From contig JABIKU010000028.1 in assembly GCA_018654845.1 (NCBI GenBank), forward strand, positions 1 through 38,709: a DNA stretch of 38,709 nt. The letters run 5' to 3'. The translations under genes and the position numbers were made by a program. The DNA is from Methanobacteriota archaeon (GTDB lineage Archaea > Thermoplasmatota > Poseidoniia > Poseidoniales > Thalassarchaeaceae). Below, piece by piece: positions 7,699 to 17,700 of the stretch; position 1 is the stretch's first letter, and each line of letters begins with the position of its first letter. The notes under the pieces were generated by a model, which was not told the DNA's origin, did not search any database, and worked only from the letters and a program-made list of their open reading frames with translations.

Positions 7699-8325
7699 TC
7701 ATTCAACGGTTGTGGATGTATCGTGACCTTGGCGCGAGGACCACTCTGGTGCAGTTATCGCATACAATGCTGCATCAACATAGTGATCATACAGCCACTC
7801 TCTATCTTTGGTAATCCCCTCAAGGCGCATACCCAATCTCTCGGCAACAGCACGGCTCGCAGTATTTTCGACTGCAGCCTCGAGGACTAAGCGACGCATT
7901 CCAACGTCCTCGAAAACATGCATCATTATCCTTTGACAACATCTCGTCACAATACCACGACCGGTGAAATCTTTCGCTAACCAATAACCAATTCCGCAAC
8001 CTCGGTTCTGACTATCTATCCAATTCAGACCCACAGTACCAACCAATTCTTCATCCAAGTAAATGAGCCAATCTGCGGTCGAACCGTTCCCTCTATCTTT
8101 GATAGACATCTGAACCCAACCAATTTCGTCTTCTGGAGTTTGGGTTTTATCTAACCAAGGAAGCCATTCCCGAAGATACTCTCGATTGTGATTAATCTGT
8201 AAAAAGAGATCCGTCGAATCATTGATGGTCGGTGCGCGAAGTGTCAAATCATCTCCCACATCGAGAAACTCAGCAATCATGCCCAAATCAGAGAGGCCGA
8301 ATTGCGTACCACAAGGACCGGACAT
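7699..8325 (-). CDS. GNAT N-acetyltransferase, RimJ/RimL type
   Basis: About 208 aa of the GCN5-related acetyltransferase fold, most like RimJ/RimL enzymes that acetylate protein N-termini or small amines with acetyl-CoA. Visible elements are LTLRAPTINDS near the start, the strand GTVGLNWID, GYWLAKDFTGRGIVTRCC (acetyl-CoA pyrophosphate loop, with the R/Q-x-x-G-x-G/A pattern as TGRGIV) and the C-terminal NTASRAVAERLGMRLEG. The frame is open back to a TTG at 8355. I chose the ATG at 8325 because a TATA-like AATTATAGA lies at about 8377-8386. The ATG at 8280 is also possible. Convergent with rqcH, 33 bp apart. Confidence 0.83.
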   Translation of the reverse strand: MSGPCGTQFGLSDLGMIAEFLDVGDDLTLRAPTINDSTDLFLQINHNREYLREWLPWLDKTQTPEDEIGWVQMSIKDRGNGSTADWLIYLDEELVGTVGLNWIDSQNRGCGIGYWLAKDFTGRGIVTRCCQRIMMHVFEDVGMRRLVLEAAVENTASRAVAERLGMRLEGITKDREWLYDHYVDAALYAITAPEWSSRQGHDTSTTVE

Positions 8326-8446
8326 TAATTGGCCGAGAATACCAAAACATTTCAATCGTACTGTTGGTAATATGCTCTATAATTCGTCAAAATAACTGAA
8401 CGATTAGCAGGGTAATGATTCAAGAGTAGAGCGGCATCCCGAAACC

Positions 8447-9529
8447 ATGAGTTCTAGTCCGCGGAATGGTAGTTGGACATATGGAGAATATTTACAATTA
8501 CCAGAATTATTGAATCTTCAAGCAGAAGAAAGAGGAATTTCTAATGATGAATTACATTTTATCATTGTACACCAAACATTCGAATTATGGTTCAAACAAG
8601 TAATTTGTGAATTATCTCTAGTTCGGGACATCTTGACTCAAGAAAATGTTCTTGAATCCGATATACCAAAAGCTTGTGACCACCTTGGCCGTACCTCTGA
8701 GATATTCCGCTTGATGGAAAATCAATGGAGTGTCCTCGAAACCCTCACCCCACAAGGATTTCTAGCATTCCGGGATGGATTAGGAACTGCGTCAGGTTTC
8801 GAATCTTACCAAGTTCGTGAATTTGAACTTCTTCTTGGTTTAAAGCAAGAAGATAGACTATACAAAATGGATGTAATCGAGCAATTTAGAATATTGGCAA
8901 AGAATTCCGAACATGATGCTGCAATTCTTGCTCGTCTTGAAGCGATTCAAGCTAAACCAACACTCTTCGACTCGCTTCTAAAGTGGATAGAACGAACACC
9001 GATAATGGGTTCTGCCTATGGCGATGAGGGCGATGAATTAGTAGTTTCAGATTATGTTGATACTCACCTCGCTGGACATCAAGCGGTGTGCGATTCAGCG
9101 ATTGCTCGATTAGGAGATCAAGGTGCTAATCATGCCAAGGCAGCAGTTGCAAGATTTGACGCAGCACAAATTGCAGCGGAAAATTTCCTACGACCAGATG
9201 GAGAAGTAAATCGGGCTCGCGCCGGCTTATTATTTATCGAATCATATCGTGAATTGCCACTCTTAACATGGCCGAGAAAAATGATAGATGCTATGGTTGA
9301 ACTAGAGGAATTAATTGTCAAATGGCGACATTCCCATGCTCGAATGGTCGAAAGAATAATGGGAAAGAGAATGGGTACTGGAGGTTCTAGTGGAGTAGAT
9401 TATCTCGATGACACAACTAAATATCGAATCTTCAAAGATCTCTGGGCAGTTCGGACAATTTTAATTAAACCTCAGCAAAGACCCAAATTACTCAATAGTA
9501 AATTTTACGGTTTTAATGTTGAAAACTAA
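8447..9529 (+). CDS. kynA: Tryptophan 2,3-dioxygenase
   Basis: A 360-aa heme enzyme that opens the tryptophan indole ring to N-formylkynurenine. The family signature FIIVHQTFELWFKQ is present with the distal His42. The proximal heme ligand is His297 in WRHSHARMVERIMG. GTGGSSGVDYLDD follows, and SYQVREFELLLG carries the substrate-binding Arg. Length is between bacterial (about 280-300) and animal (about 400) forms. No kynureninase or formamidase gene is visible in this window, so the rest of the kynurenine route must lie elsewhere or be absent. It needs O2, consistent with an aerobic life. Confidence 0.93.
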   Translation: MSSSPRNGSWTYGEYLQLPELLNLQAEERGISNDELHFIIVHQTFELWFKQVICELSLVRDILTQENVLESDIPKACDHLGRTSEIFRLMENQWSVLETLTPQGFLAFRDGLGTASGFESYQVREFELLLGLKQEDRLYKMDVIEQFRILAKNSEHDAAILARLEAIQAKPTLFDSLLKWIERTPIMGSAYGDEGDELVVSDYVDTHLAGHQAVCDSAIARLGDQGANHAKAAVARFDAAQIAAENFLRPDGEVNRARAGLLFIESYRELPLLTWPRKMIDAMVELEELIVKWRHSHARMVERIMGKRMGTGGSSGVDYLDDTTKYRIFKDLWAVRTILIKPQQRPKLLNSKFYGFNVEN

Positions 9530-9588
9530 TTGAATAATCCGGTGTAAGAATCGCACCATTCATATTTGATACCGCTTTCGTCATCGGC

Positions 9589-10746
9589 ATGTCCAAGGCA
9601 GTAATCGTCGGATATGCTCGGACACCTTTCGGCAAATACCGAGGCGCTTTGTCTTCATACTCAGCAACAGAACTTGGAACAATGGTCGTCAAAGAACTTC
9701 TAGAACGTACAAACATCGATCCAAAGAGTGGGGATATCGATCAAATATACATGGGTCAAGTTTTGCAATCAGGAGCAGGACAAGCTCCAGCAAGACAGGT
9801 TGCACTAGGTGCAGGATTACCATATTCAACCCCTTGTACAACTATCAACAAGGTTTGTGGTTCGAGTCTAAAAGCAGCAATGATTGCAGCTAGTGACATC
9901 ATGGCAGGACAATCAGAAATTATCATTGCAGGTGGTATGGAATCTATGTCGAATGCTCCCCATTTCATCAGAAATGCTCGACGTGGTGATGAGATTTCTT
10001 ACCAAGATTTGAAATCAAATTTGATGCATGACGGATTGAGAGATGCTTATGATGGATCTTCGATGGGCATGACTGGGGAAACAATCTCTCACGAACATAA
10101 TCTAACAAGAGAACAATCAGATGCTTATGCGATTCGTTCGCATGCCCTTGCTAACGCTGCTTGGAAGAAAGGGTGGTTTGCAAAAGAATCGATAGTAATG
10201 AATGAATTATCTATCGATGAAGGAATACGCACAAATACAGATATGACCATTCTATCAGATCTACCCCCCGCGTTCAAAGAAGATGGGCAGGTCACCGCTG
10301 GAAATTCTAGTCAAGTCTCTGATGGCGCATCCGCTGTCTTGATTGCATCAGAAGAAATTGCAATTTCAAAAGGCTGGCCTATTCTTGCTACCATCGTAGA
10401 TTATGTTACATCTGGAGTTGAACCAAATAGAGTAATGTCTGCTCCAATTTCTGCAGTTGAGATGTTATTAACTCGAAATAATTTGGAGATTTTAGACATT
10501 GATATAGTCGAACACAACGAGGCTTTCGCTGCTGCATCAGTCGCGGTTCAAATGGCTCTCAGTGTCCCAGAAGATCGTTTCAATATCCATGGTGGTGCAG
10601 TCTCGATTGGTCATCCATTGGGTGCTACTGGAACTCGATGTCTGATGACCGTTACAAATGCACTAAATCGAATCCGAGGGAAACGAGGAATCATCACCAT
10701 TTGCCTAGGCGGCGGAAATGCGGTCGGTATGTTGATTGAGCGTTAA
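9589..10746 (+). CDS. Acetyl-CoA C-acyltransferase (thiolase)
   Basis: A 385-aa thiolase with the complete active site: nucleophile Cys90 (NKVCGSSLKA), His342 (GHPLGATGTR) and second Cys372 (CLGGGNAVG), plus NEAFA and GGMESMSN. It joins or cleaves acetyl-CoA / acetoacetyl-CoA or longer 3-ketoacyl-CoAs. All three blocks match the bacterial-type acetyl-CoA acetyltransferase. It has no DUF35 partner gene beside it, unlike the archaeal thiolase that feeds mevalonate synthesis with HMG-CoA synthase. A role in fatty acid or amino acid breakdown is therefore as likely as isoprenoid synthesis. A perfect GC hairpin lies 36 bp after the stop. Confidence 0.9.
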   Translation: MSKAVIVGYARTPFGKYRGALSSYSATELGTMVVKELLERTNIDPKSGDIDQIYMGQVLQSGAGQAPARQVALGAGLPYSTPCTTINKVCGSSLKAAMIAASDIMAGQSEIIIAGGMESMSNAPHFIRNARRGDEISYQDLKSNLMHDGLRDAYDGSSMGMTGETISHEHNLTREQSDAYAIRSHALANAAWKKGWFAKESIVMNELSIDEGIRTNTDMTILSDLPPAFKEDGQVTAGNSSQVSDGASAVLIASEEIAISKGWPILATIVDYVTSGVEPNRVMSAPISAVEMLLTRNNLEILDIDIVEHNEAFAAASVAVQMALSVPEDRFNIHGGAVSIGHPLGATGTRCLMTVTNALNRIRGKRGIITICLGGGNAVGMLIER

Positions 10747-10782
10747 TCTCACAATGTCAATTTCAAAATTTCAAGTCTAAAC

Positions 10783-10799
10783 CGCCCCCATAGGGGGCG
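10783..10799 (+). promoter_or_regulatory. GC-rich hairpin between thiolase and rpoK
   Basis: CGCCCCC (10783-10789), loop ATA, GGGGGCG (10793-10799): a perfect 7-bp stem with a 3-nt loop. No T-run follows, so it does not look like a bacterial intrinsic terminator. It ends 12 bp before the first possible rpoK ATG and 48 bp before the more likely one, so it could sit in the rpoK leader or insulate it from thiolase transcription. Confidence 0.5.
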
Positions 10800-10847
10800 T
10801 ATCAACAGTCAATGCCCTTATGTGGGAGTCGCTGGTCGCGCGCCATC

Positions 10848-11105
10848 ATGGTCAAGCCAGCAAGAGCCCACACACGCTTCGAAAAAGCACGAATTATCGG
10901 TGCTCGCGCTCTACAGATTAGCATGGGCGCTCCACTATATGTTTCAGAAGATGAACTCCGAGAAAGTTTCTCAAACGAATTAATTCAACTATATGGAGTC
11001 GACGAAGCCAAAGAACGAGTCGTCCTAGACCCTATGAAGATTGCAACTCTTGAATACGAAACTCACAGAATCCCTATCGATGTCGACCCTCACCTAGATG
11101 AATGA
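10848..11105 (+). CDS. rpoK: DNA-directed RNA polymerase subunit K
   Basis: An 85-aa RpoK, the archaeal counterpart of eukaryotic RPB6 and bacterial omega, which helps assemble RNA polymerase. The family core is clear: [21 protein letters not shown], then [18 protein letters not shown] at the C-terminus. An insertion of about 20 residues ([27 protein letters not shown]) separates the two conserved blocks. The frame extends to an ATG at 10812, but those 12 extra residues ([12 protein letters not shown]) look unlike the family, so I prefer 10848. The heme A genes follow after 36 bp. Confidence 0.85.
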   Translation: MVKPARAHTRFEKARIIGARALQISMGAPLYVSEDELRESFSNELIQLYGVDEAKERVVLDPMKIATLEYETHRIPIDVDPHLDE

Positions 11106-11141
11106 ATTTAGGTTGTGACTTCAAATTAAGGTAGTGCCCAT

Positions 11142-12215
11142 ATGGGATTCAACAGAATCCAGACCAAGCAATTGACTGCCGTACTTATCGGCATCACTTT
11201 CATAGTCATTATGCTCGGTGGTATCGTCCGAATTTATGATGCCGGTGAATCCTGCCCGGATTGGCCAACATGCTTCGGAAGTTTTGGATTCGATGTTTCA
11301 GAAGCAGATCAAGAAGCTTGGTGGGATGCTAATCCGGATGAAATCGATTCACGAGGATCTCTCCATCGTTACACATCATTCGAAATTTTCACCGAGTGGT
11401 TTCATAGATTAATCGCGGGTTCAATTCTCGGGCCATTAGTTTTGTTAAACTGGTGGCTTGCCAGGAAGGAAGAAGGGCTAACCACAGAAGTAAAATTAGT
11501 ATCTTCCATCTCAGTTGGCCTAATTATTTGGCAAGGTATTATCGGTTGGTATACCGTAAAAATGGACAACGAACATTGGTCGGTGGCTTTGCATCTCGCT
11601 TCAGCACTAATGTTCATGATGAGCCTTATTTGGATGTGGCTCACTATCGCTCGCGACCGTAAAGAAGAACCAGATTGGATAACCTTTGACCCGATTTTGG
11701 CAAATTCTTGGCATAAAAGAATCGCTTGGCTCTCACTCGCCACTCTTCTAACATTATTCACTGGTGTCTTCGTAGCTACAACTCCCGGTGCTAACCAAGC
11801 TTGCGGAGTTGGTGGATTTCCGAATACATGGCCTCTATGTAATGGAGAGTTGTTTTCGAAAATATCTGATATTTTTGCTCAATCACAACTCATTCATCGA
11901 TTATTAGTTGGGATTGTTGAGCTTGCTTTAATCGCTGCATCAATCTTAATTTGGAGAGAAAGTGATGATGGACAGTGTGGAAATTTACTTTCAAAATGGA
12001 TTTACTTAATCTCAGGGATATTTTTGTTGAATCTATCACTTGGTGGATTGTACGTACTTTCTGCAAAAGTGGATGGATTCGAAATCGTCTACGATGAATT
12101 ACTCTCACTGTTTCATCTAATGTTTGCTTCGATTACTTTCCTTTTACTTGCCACCATCTGGACAAGCATGAAAGTCATCTCGTTTTACGAGTCTAGCCCA
12201 GAAAATATCGAGTGA
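11142..12215 (+). CDS. ctaA: Heme A synthase (COX15/CtaA)
   Basis: A 357-aa polytopic membrane protein with about eight hydrophobic helices. It oxidises the C8 methyl of heme O to give heme A for aa3-type cytochrome oxidase. Diagnostic features are the first-loop cysteine pair Cys38/Cys44 (ESCPDWPTCFG), the heme-ligand His88 (EWFHRLIAGS), a histidine in VALHLASALM, and a second half repeating the pattern (LIHRLLVGI). A second Cys pair, around ANQACGVGGFPNTWPLCNG, mirrors the first. CtaB lies 45 bp downstream on the same strand, so the two likely form one heme A operon. Confidence 0.92.
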   Translation: MGFNRIQTKQLTAVLIGITFIVIMLGGIVRIYDAGESCPDWPTCFGSFGFDVSEADQEAWWDANPDEIDSRGSLHRYTSFEIFTEWFHRLIAGSILGPLVLLNWWLARKEEGLTTEVKLVSSISVGLIIWQGIIGWYTVKMDNEHWSVALHLASALMFMMSLIWMWLTIARDRKEEPDWITFDPILANSWHKRIAWLSLATLLTLFTGVFVATTPGANQACGVGGFPNTWPLCNGELFSKISDIFAQSQLIHRLLVGIVELALIAASILIWRESDDGQCGNLLSKWIYLISGIFLLNLSLGGLYVLSAKVDGFEIVYDELLSLFHLMFASITFLLLATIWTSMKVISFYESSPENIE

Positions 12216-12260
12216 TTATTGAGCACTGGATTTCATAGGTACATACTGCTGGGATGAGTT

Positions 12261-13349
12261 GTGACTTCAGCGACAAGTCTGCACCGTACTCTACTGGCGT
12301 TGACAAAACCGACAGTAGTCGTCTTGCTTCAAGTGACCGCTCTTTGCGCGGTTCTTTCACACGATCTTCTTGAAGCAGGGGGGGTTTCAAATATGGATTT
12401 TACATCGAGTTTTAAAACGATAATCTTCGTCTTTATCGGCGGTTATCTAACCGCCGGTGGTGCTAATTCAATCAATATGTGGTTTGATCGTGACATCGAT
12501 CCAATCATGGAAAGAACTGCAAATCGGCCGATACCATTAGGAGAAATTTCTGCAAATGCTGCACTCATTTTCGGGATTTCAATTTCGATAATCGGTGTTA
12601 TTTGGTTCAATATAATGACAAATTCAGTCGCAGCATTCTGGGCTGCATTCAGTATTCTTTTCTATGTATTCATCTATTCGATGTGGCTGAAACGAAACTC
12701 GACTCAAAACATCGTCATTGGCGGCCTTGCAGGTGCTACACCCCCGGTAATCGGTTGGGCGGCAGCGGTAGGTGACCTATCATTATCGACCGATTCTGCA
12801 AACTCATTTCTCAATTCAATTTTTGACCTCGGCAGCATCATGCCGTGGTTTTTATTGCTGGTAATTTTCCTATGGACTCCGCCTCATTTCTGGGCTCTAG
12901 CGCTATATCGTTCGGAAGAATATGAGAAAGTCAACGTACCGATGTTACCCGGAATCAAAGGAGCGAAGCGAACATTATTTGAGATGAAAATTTACACTAT
13001 TCTCCTAATCCTACTATCATTCCTAGCTCCAGCAACAATGGATGGAATTGATTCCGCTGACCCAATTTACCATATCTATGGTTGGACAATTATTGCTATA
13101 TCGATTTGGTATGGTTCAACCGTATTCAAAATCCTCCCTGATGAAGAAAAGGATTCGAGCGGTAGAATTCCATCGGCAGCCCGCTCATTTTGGGTATCTA
13201 TGATCTACCTTGCGTTGATATTTGTTGTCGTCGTCACAGCCAGTGCTGGACAATTTGGCGCTATTCTCGGCGCGATTCTAACAGTTGTTGTCATCGGCCG
13301 TAATGAATTGAAAGCAAGAAAACAAATCAATCCATTTCAAACCGATTAG
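12261..13349 (+). CDS. ctaB: Protoheme IX farnesyltransferase (heme O synthase)
   Basis: A 362-aa UbiA-superfamily prenyltransferase that adds farnesyl to heme B to make heme O, the substrate of CtaA. Motifs are NMWFDRDIDPIMERTANRP (about 72-90, the Mg/diphosphate-binding aspartates), LKRNSTQNIVIGGLAGATPP, then PPHFWALALYRSEEYEKVNVPMLP. About eight to nine membrane helices are visible. The start is GTG at 12261; an ATG at 12254 is out of frame. Length is longer than most bacterial homologues (about 300), partly through a loop with DLSLSTDSANSFLNSIFDL. Confidence 0.92.
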   Translation: MTSATSLHRTLLALTKPTVVVLLQVTALCAVLSHDLLEAGGVSNMDFTSSFKTIIFVFIGGYLTAGGANSINMWFDRDIDPIMERTANRPIPLGEISANAALIFGISISIIGVIWFNIMTNSVAAFWAAFSILFYVFIYSMWLKRNSTQNIVIGGLAGATPPVIGWAAAVGDLSLSTDSANSFLNSIFDLGSIMPWFLLLVIFLWTPPHFWALALYRSEEYEKVNVPMLPGIKGAKRTLFEMKIYTILLILLSFLAPATMDGIDSADPIYHIYGWTIIAISIWYGSTVFKILPDEEKDSSGRIPSAARSFWVSMIYLALIFVVVVTASAGQFGAILGAILTVVVIGRNELKARKQINPFQTD

Positions 13350-13410
13350 TCCCGAATGATTCAAACGCTGGCAGCCTCGTTAAGCGAGTGGAGCGAAGGA
13401 GGAGATAGCC

Positions 13411-14667
13411 ATGAAAGAGAGTGAACTAATCTTTGATTGGAATACTGTTGATTATGAAATTAAGCGAAATTCATCAAATCATCCTCATGGAATTTGGTTC
13501 GATGATGAGACGCTCAGAGACGGTTTGCAAAGCCCTAGTGCAAGAAATCCAACGATTGAACAAAAGATCGAATTGATCGATTATATGGAAAAACTCGGGA
13601 TTCAAAAAGTCGACTTGGGCCTACCAGGAGCAGGCCCTTTTCATGTTGGACACATCGATTCGATGCTGGCTCATATGGGTGAAAATAGTTACGAATTACG
13701 CCCTGGATGTGCGGTTCGAACTGTCGTAGGAGATATTGAGCCGCTCATCGATTTACAAGCAAAACACGAGCGACAAATTCAGGCTAGTGCATTTTTGGGA
13801 ACCAGCCCGATTCGTCAATATGCAGAGGGCTGGACGATGGAGAGAATTCTTTCGACCGCGGAAAAAGCTGTGTCTTTCGCAGTCGACAACGATATCCCAG
13901 TGATGTTTGTGACCGAGGATACGACGAGGAGTAAACCCGAAGAAATCAAAGCGGTTTACACTCGAGCAATGGAGCTGGGAGCTGACCGCATTTGCATCTG
14001 TGATACCTGCGGTCATGTAACTCCGAACGGTGTACGAAAACTGCTAACATTCATCCAAGACGAAGTTATTCCGGATGCAGGATTCAAACGCCGTGATATC
14101 GAAGTAAATTGGCATGGTCATCAGGACCGCGGCCTTGGAGTCGCTAACAATCTGGCTGCTGTCGAATCCGGAGCCGATGTAATCCACGGAACCGCTCTCG
14201 GAGTCGGCGAACGAGCGGGTAATGCTCCGCTCGATCAAACCCTCGTCAACCTATCATTGATGGGCGTGATAAATAATGACCTTACAGCCCTCAATGATTA
14301 CATGAGAAAAGCACACGAATATATCGAAGTCGCATTACCACACAATTATCCAGTCTTTGGTGAAGATGCATTTGAAACAGGAACAGGTGTGCATGCGAGT
14401 GCAGTTATCAAAGCCATAAAAAAAGGCGACCAATGGTTAGCTGACCGCGTTTATTCAGGTGTTCCTGCTCAAGAATTTGGCCTTAAACAAATAATTCGAA
14501 TCGGTCATATGAGTGGACGATCGAACATTATTTGGTGGCTAAAACAGAATGGTTACGAAGCTAATGATGAATTGATTGCTCATATGTTCGAAGTGGCAAA
14601 AAGTCAGCGGCGAATGATGACTGATGAAGAGGTAAAAACATCCATTGCTGAGTTTCAAGCATCATGA
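13411..14667 (+). CDS. DRE-TIM metallolyase (isopropylmalate/homocitrate synthase-like)
   Basis: A 418-aa member of the HMGL-like TIM-barrel superfamily, which condenses an acyl-CoA with a 2-oxo acid or does the reverse. The metal-binding start DDETLRDGLQSPS (Asp31, Arg36, Asp37) is present. So are DTCGHVTPNGV, the His-x-His pair His235/His237 in WHGHQDRGLGVANN, and the glycine-rich GTALGVGERAGNAPLD. It lacks the regulatory LeuA C-terminal domain (LeuA is about 500 aa), so exact chemistry is open: isopropylmalate, citramalate, homocitrate or a lyase. The loop HGHQDRG differs from the usual HxHND/HxHDD. A strong Shine-Dalgarno (GGAGGAG at 13398-13404) precedes the ATG by 6 nt. Confidence 0.8.
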   Translation: MKESELIFDWNTVDYEIKRNSSNHPHGIWFDDETLRDGLQSPSARNPTIEQKIELIDYMEKLGIQKVDLGLPGAGPFHVGHIDSMLAHMGENSYELRPGCAVRTVVGDIEPLIDLQAKHERQIQASAFLGTSPIRQYAEGWTMERILSTAEKAVSFAVDNDIPVMFVTEDTTRSKPEEIKAVYTRAMELGADRICICDTCGHVTPNGVRKLLTFIQDEVIPDAGFKRRDIEVNWHGHQDRGLGVANNLAAVESGADVIHGTALGVGERAGNAPLDQTLVNLSLMGVINNDLTALNDYMRKAHEYIEVALPHNYPVFGEDAFETGTGVHASAVIKAIKKGDQWLADRVYSGVPAQEFGLKQIIRIGHMSGRSNIIWWLKQNGYEANDELIAHMFEVAKSQRRMMTDEEVKTSIAEFQAS

Positions 14668-14725
14668 GCAAATTGCTTACACCCACAGGGAACGACTAAA
14701 ACCCCTTCAAAGAGCAACGTCAAAT

Positions 14726-17700
14726 ATGCGCACCTCATTCGCAGTACTGACGATTCTTTTACTTGCGCCCATATCCGGAATTGTCTCAGGTGATGCTGTG
14801 CCTGAATTAGATTTGGAAATTGGCGAAGAGAATATTCTTCCAACTTATTCACGCGCAGTTCAATTAGCATTCGCACGTGTCTCTGATATGGATCAATATT
14901 CGATTGAGACTCTAAAGTCGACCAATGATTGGCTTATCGTAACTCAAGTCTCAATCGAAAAACAATTTTTGTTAAAATCGGCACCTGAAGAGATTCGCAT
15001 TGCACCGATTTTACGTGGTGCTTTTATCTGGACTTTCGATGCACCGCTAGATGCAATATCATCTCTTGAAGAATCAGTATTACGAGGTGAGATTGAATCT
15101 TTCTCGCCAATGATCGAAAAGCAGCAAACACCTCGAAGCGCGCCGAACGATGAAAATTTTACCCAGCAATGGCACCTAGAAAACACCGGCCAAACTTGGG
15201 GAACTGTTGGTGAAGATGCGAATGTAACGGGGGTTTGGGATTATTTCACTGGGACTGGAATTACCATTAGTGTCGTCGATGATGGATTAGATAAAGATCA
15301 TCCAGATATTTCACCTAATTACTCACCTACCCATTCCTATGATTGGTGCAATAATGATGCAGATCCAAGTCCTTCAAGTTGGAATGGGCACGGTACAGCC
15401 GCAGGTGGTGTCGCTGCTGCTGCTGGCGACAACACAATTCACGTCGCCGGTGCAGCTTACGATGCTACAATCGCTGGCTCAACTCTAATCGCCTGTTGGG
15501 CAGGAGATGCGACGGAAGCAAACGCGCTAAGTTATCACCAGAATGATATCGATATTTACACAAATTCCTGGGGACCTAGCGATAACGGACAAACTCTGGA
15601 GGCACCCGGTCCTCTGACGTTAGCTGCGATGGAAGATGATGTTTACAATGGTCGAAATGGCTATGGAAATATCATTACTTGGGCAGCTGGAAATGGTCTT
15701 GACAATAATGATAACGTAAATTACGACGGCTATGCTAGTTCAAGATATGCAATCGCCGTCGCTGCGATAACCCATTATGGTGAACAATCATATTACTCGG
15801 AGCCCGGAGCAAGTATACTCATCGCAGCCCACTCTAATGGTGATGGTGAAGGAATCACAACTACCGATATTCATGACGACCCAAATAACAGTTCAGACGA
15901 TGCTGGATATGACAATGGAAATGTCACACACACTTTCGGTGGAACCTCCAGCGCTACACCACTGGCCGCTGGAGTAATCGCGCTAATTCTTGATGCAAAT
16001 GAAAATTTGACTTGGCGCGACATTCAGCACGTTTTGGTTAATAGCGCCAGAAAAAATGATGCATCTGATTCGAGTTGGGGAATTAATGGAGCGAACCATG
16101 ACGTCTCCCACAAATACGGATTTGGTGCTATAGATGCCGGTGCTGCGGTCGCTCTGGCTCAGAATTGGACAAATGTTGACGAAGAAATAAATTCTACATT
16201 CGGCCCTTACAGCCCAGCAACCACTATTCCTTCAAACTCAGCTTCATGGACCGAATTCACGACATCTGTTACCGACGATATGCAGATTGAGAGTGTCGAT
16301 GTTATAGTCGACATTGACCACCCTAGTCGAGGTAACCTCGAAATAGTTCTAGTATCACCAGATGGAACAGAATCTTGGCTGGCCGAGGAACACTCCGATA
16401 GCAATTCAGATTATTCGAATTGGATGTTCAATACCGTTCAACACTGGGACGAGGGAGCATTGGGAACTTGGACTCTGAAAGTTAGAGACGATACAGCCGG
16501 AACAGCGGGAACGCTCAACTCATGGGAAATGATTCTACATGGAATTGACATCGATCTCGACCATGACAATGATGGATTGAGTGATGAGAACGAAACTAAT
16601 GTTTACGGTACCGACCCTTACAATGCAGATACCGATAATGATGGCTTGAATGATTACGATGAAATCGTCATTTATGGAACAAACGCTACAATGCCAGATA
16701 CAGATTTAGATGGGCTTTCTGATTCAATTGAAATCTCAGTTTACTCGACCGACCCGTTAGATTCCGACTCTGATGACGACGGATTATCCGATGGGGTAGA
16801 AGTCAATTATTGGTCGAGCGACCCATTGGTATACGATGCTGATTCGGATGGAGATTTATTCTATCATTTTGATGATTGCGATGACAATAATCCAGATATC
16901 AACCCCGGTAAACCAGAGAAATTGAATGGTTACGATGATAATTGTGATAATTACATCGATGAAGGGTTCAATTTTACCGATAGGGATAACGATGGATTAC
17001 GGGATTGGCCTGAATACCACATTCATGGCACCGATTATCAAGATTCAGATACGGATAATGATGGTTTGAGCGATGGTGAAGAAGTCAATATCTATTCTGC
17101 TGTCGGTGCCAATCCATTAATCGTAGATGCAGATGCGGATGGGGATGGCTGGTATTGGTTCCAAGATTGTGATGATAATGACGAATATAGATCTCCTGGA
17201 CTGCCAGAAATTCTAGATGGAATCGATAATGATTGTGATTTTATCATGGATGAGGATTTTTGGGCAATCGATACCGATAACGATGGATTGTTTGATTATG
17301 ATGAATATCATAATTATTCGACAAATCCGAATGATGGTGATACAGATGATGATGGATTACCGGATGGGTCTGAAATCAACACCTACGCGGATTTGGGGGC
17401 AGACCCTTTAGTCCCAGATGCAGATGATGATTCGGATGGCTGGTACTGGTTCCAAGATTGTGATGACAATGATAACGAGCGCTCGCCATCTATCGCTGAA
17501 ATGCTAGATGGAAAGGACAATGATTGCAATGATGAAATCGACGAAACTTTTCATGATACTGATCACGATACAGATGGATTATCTGATTATGATGAATTCC
17601 ACCTTTACAATACAGATTACATGACAGAAGATTCTGATGAAGATGGCCTGACCGATGGTGATGAAGTAATCGTCAGAGGTTCGAATCCCAATTCTTACAA

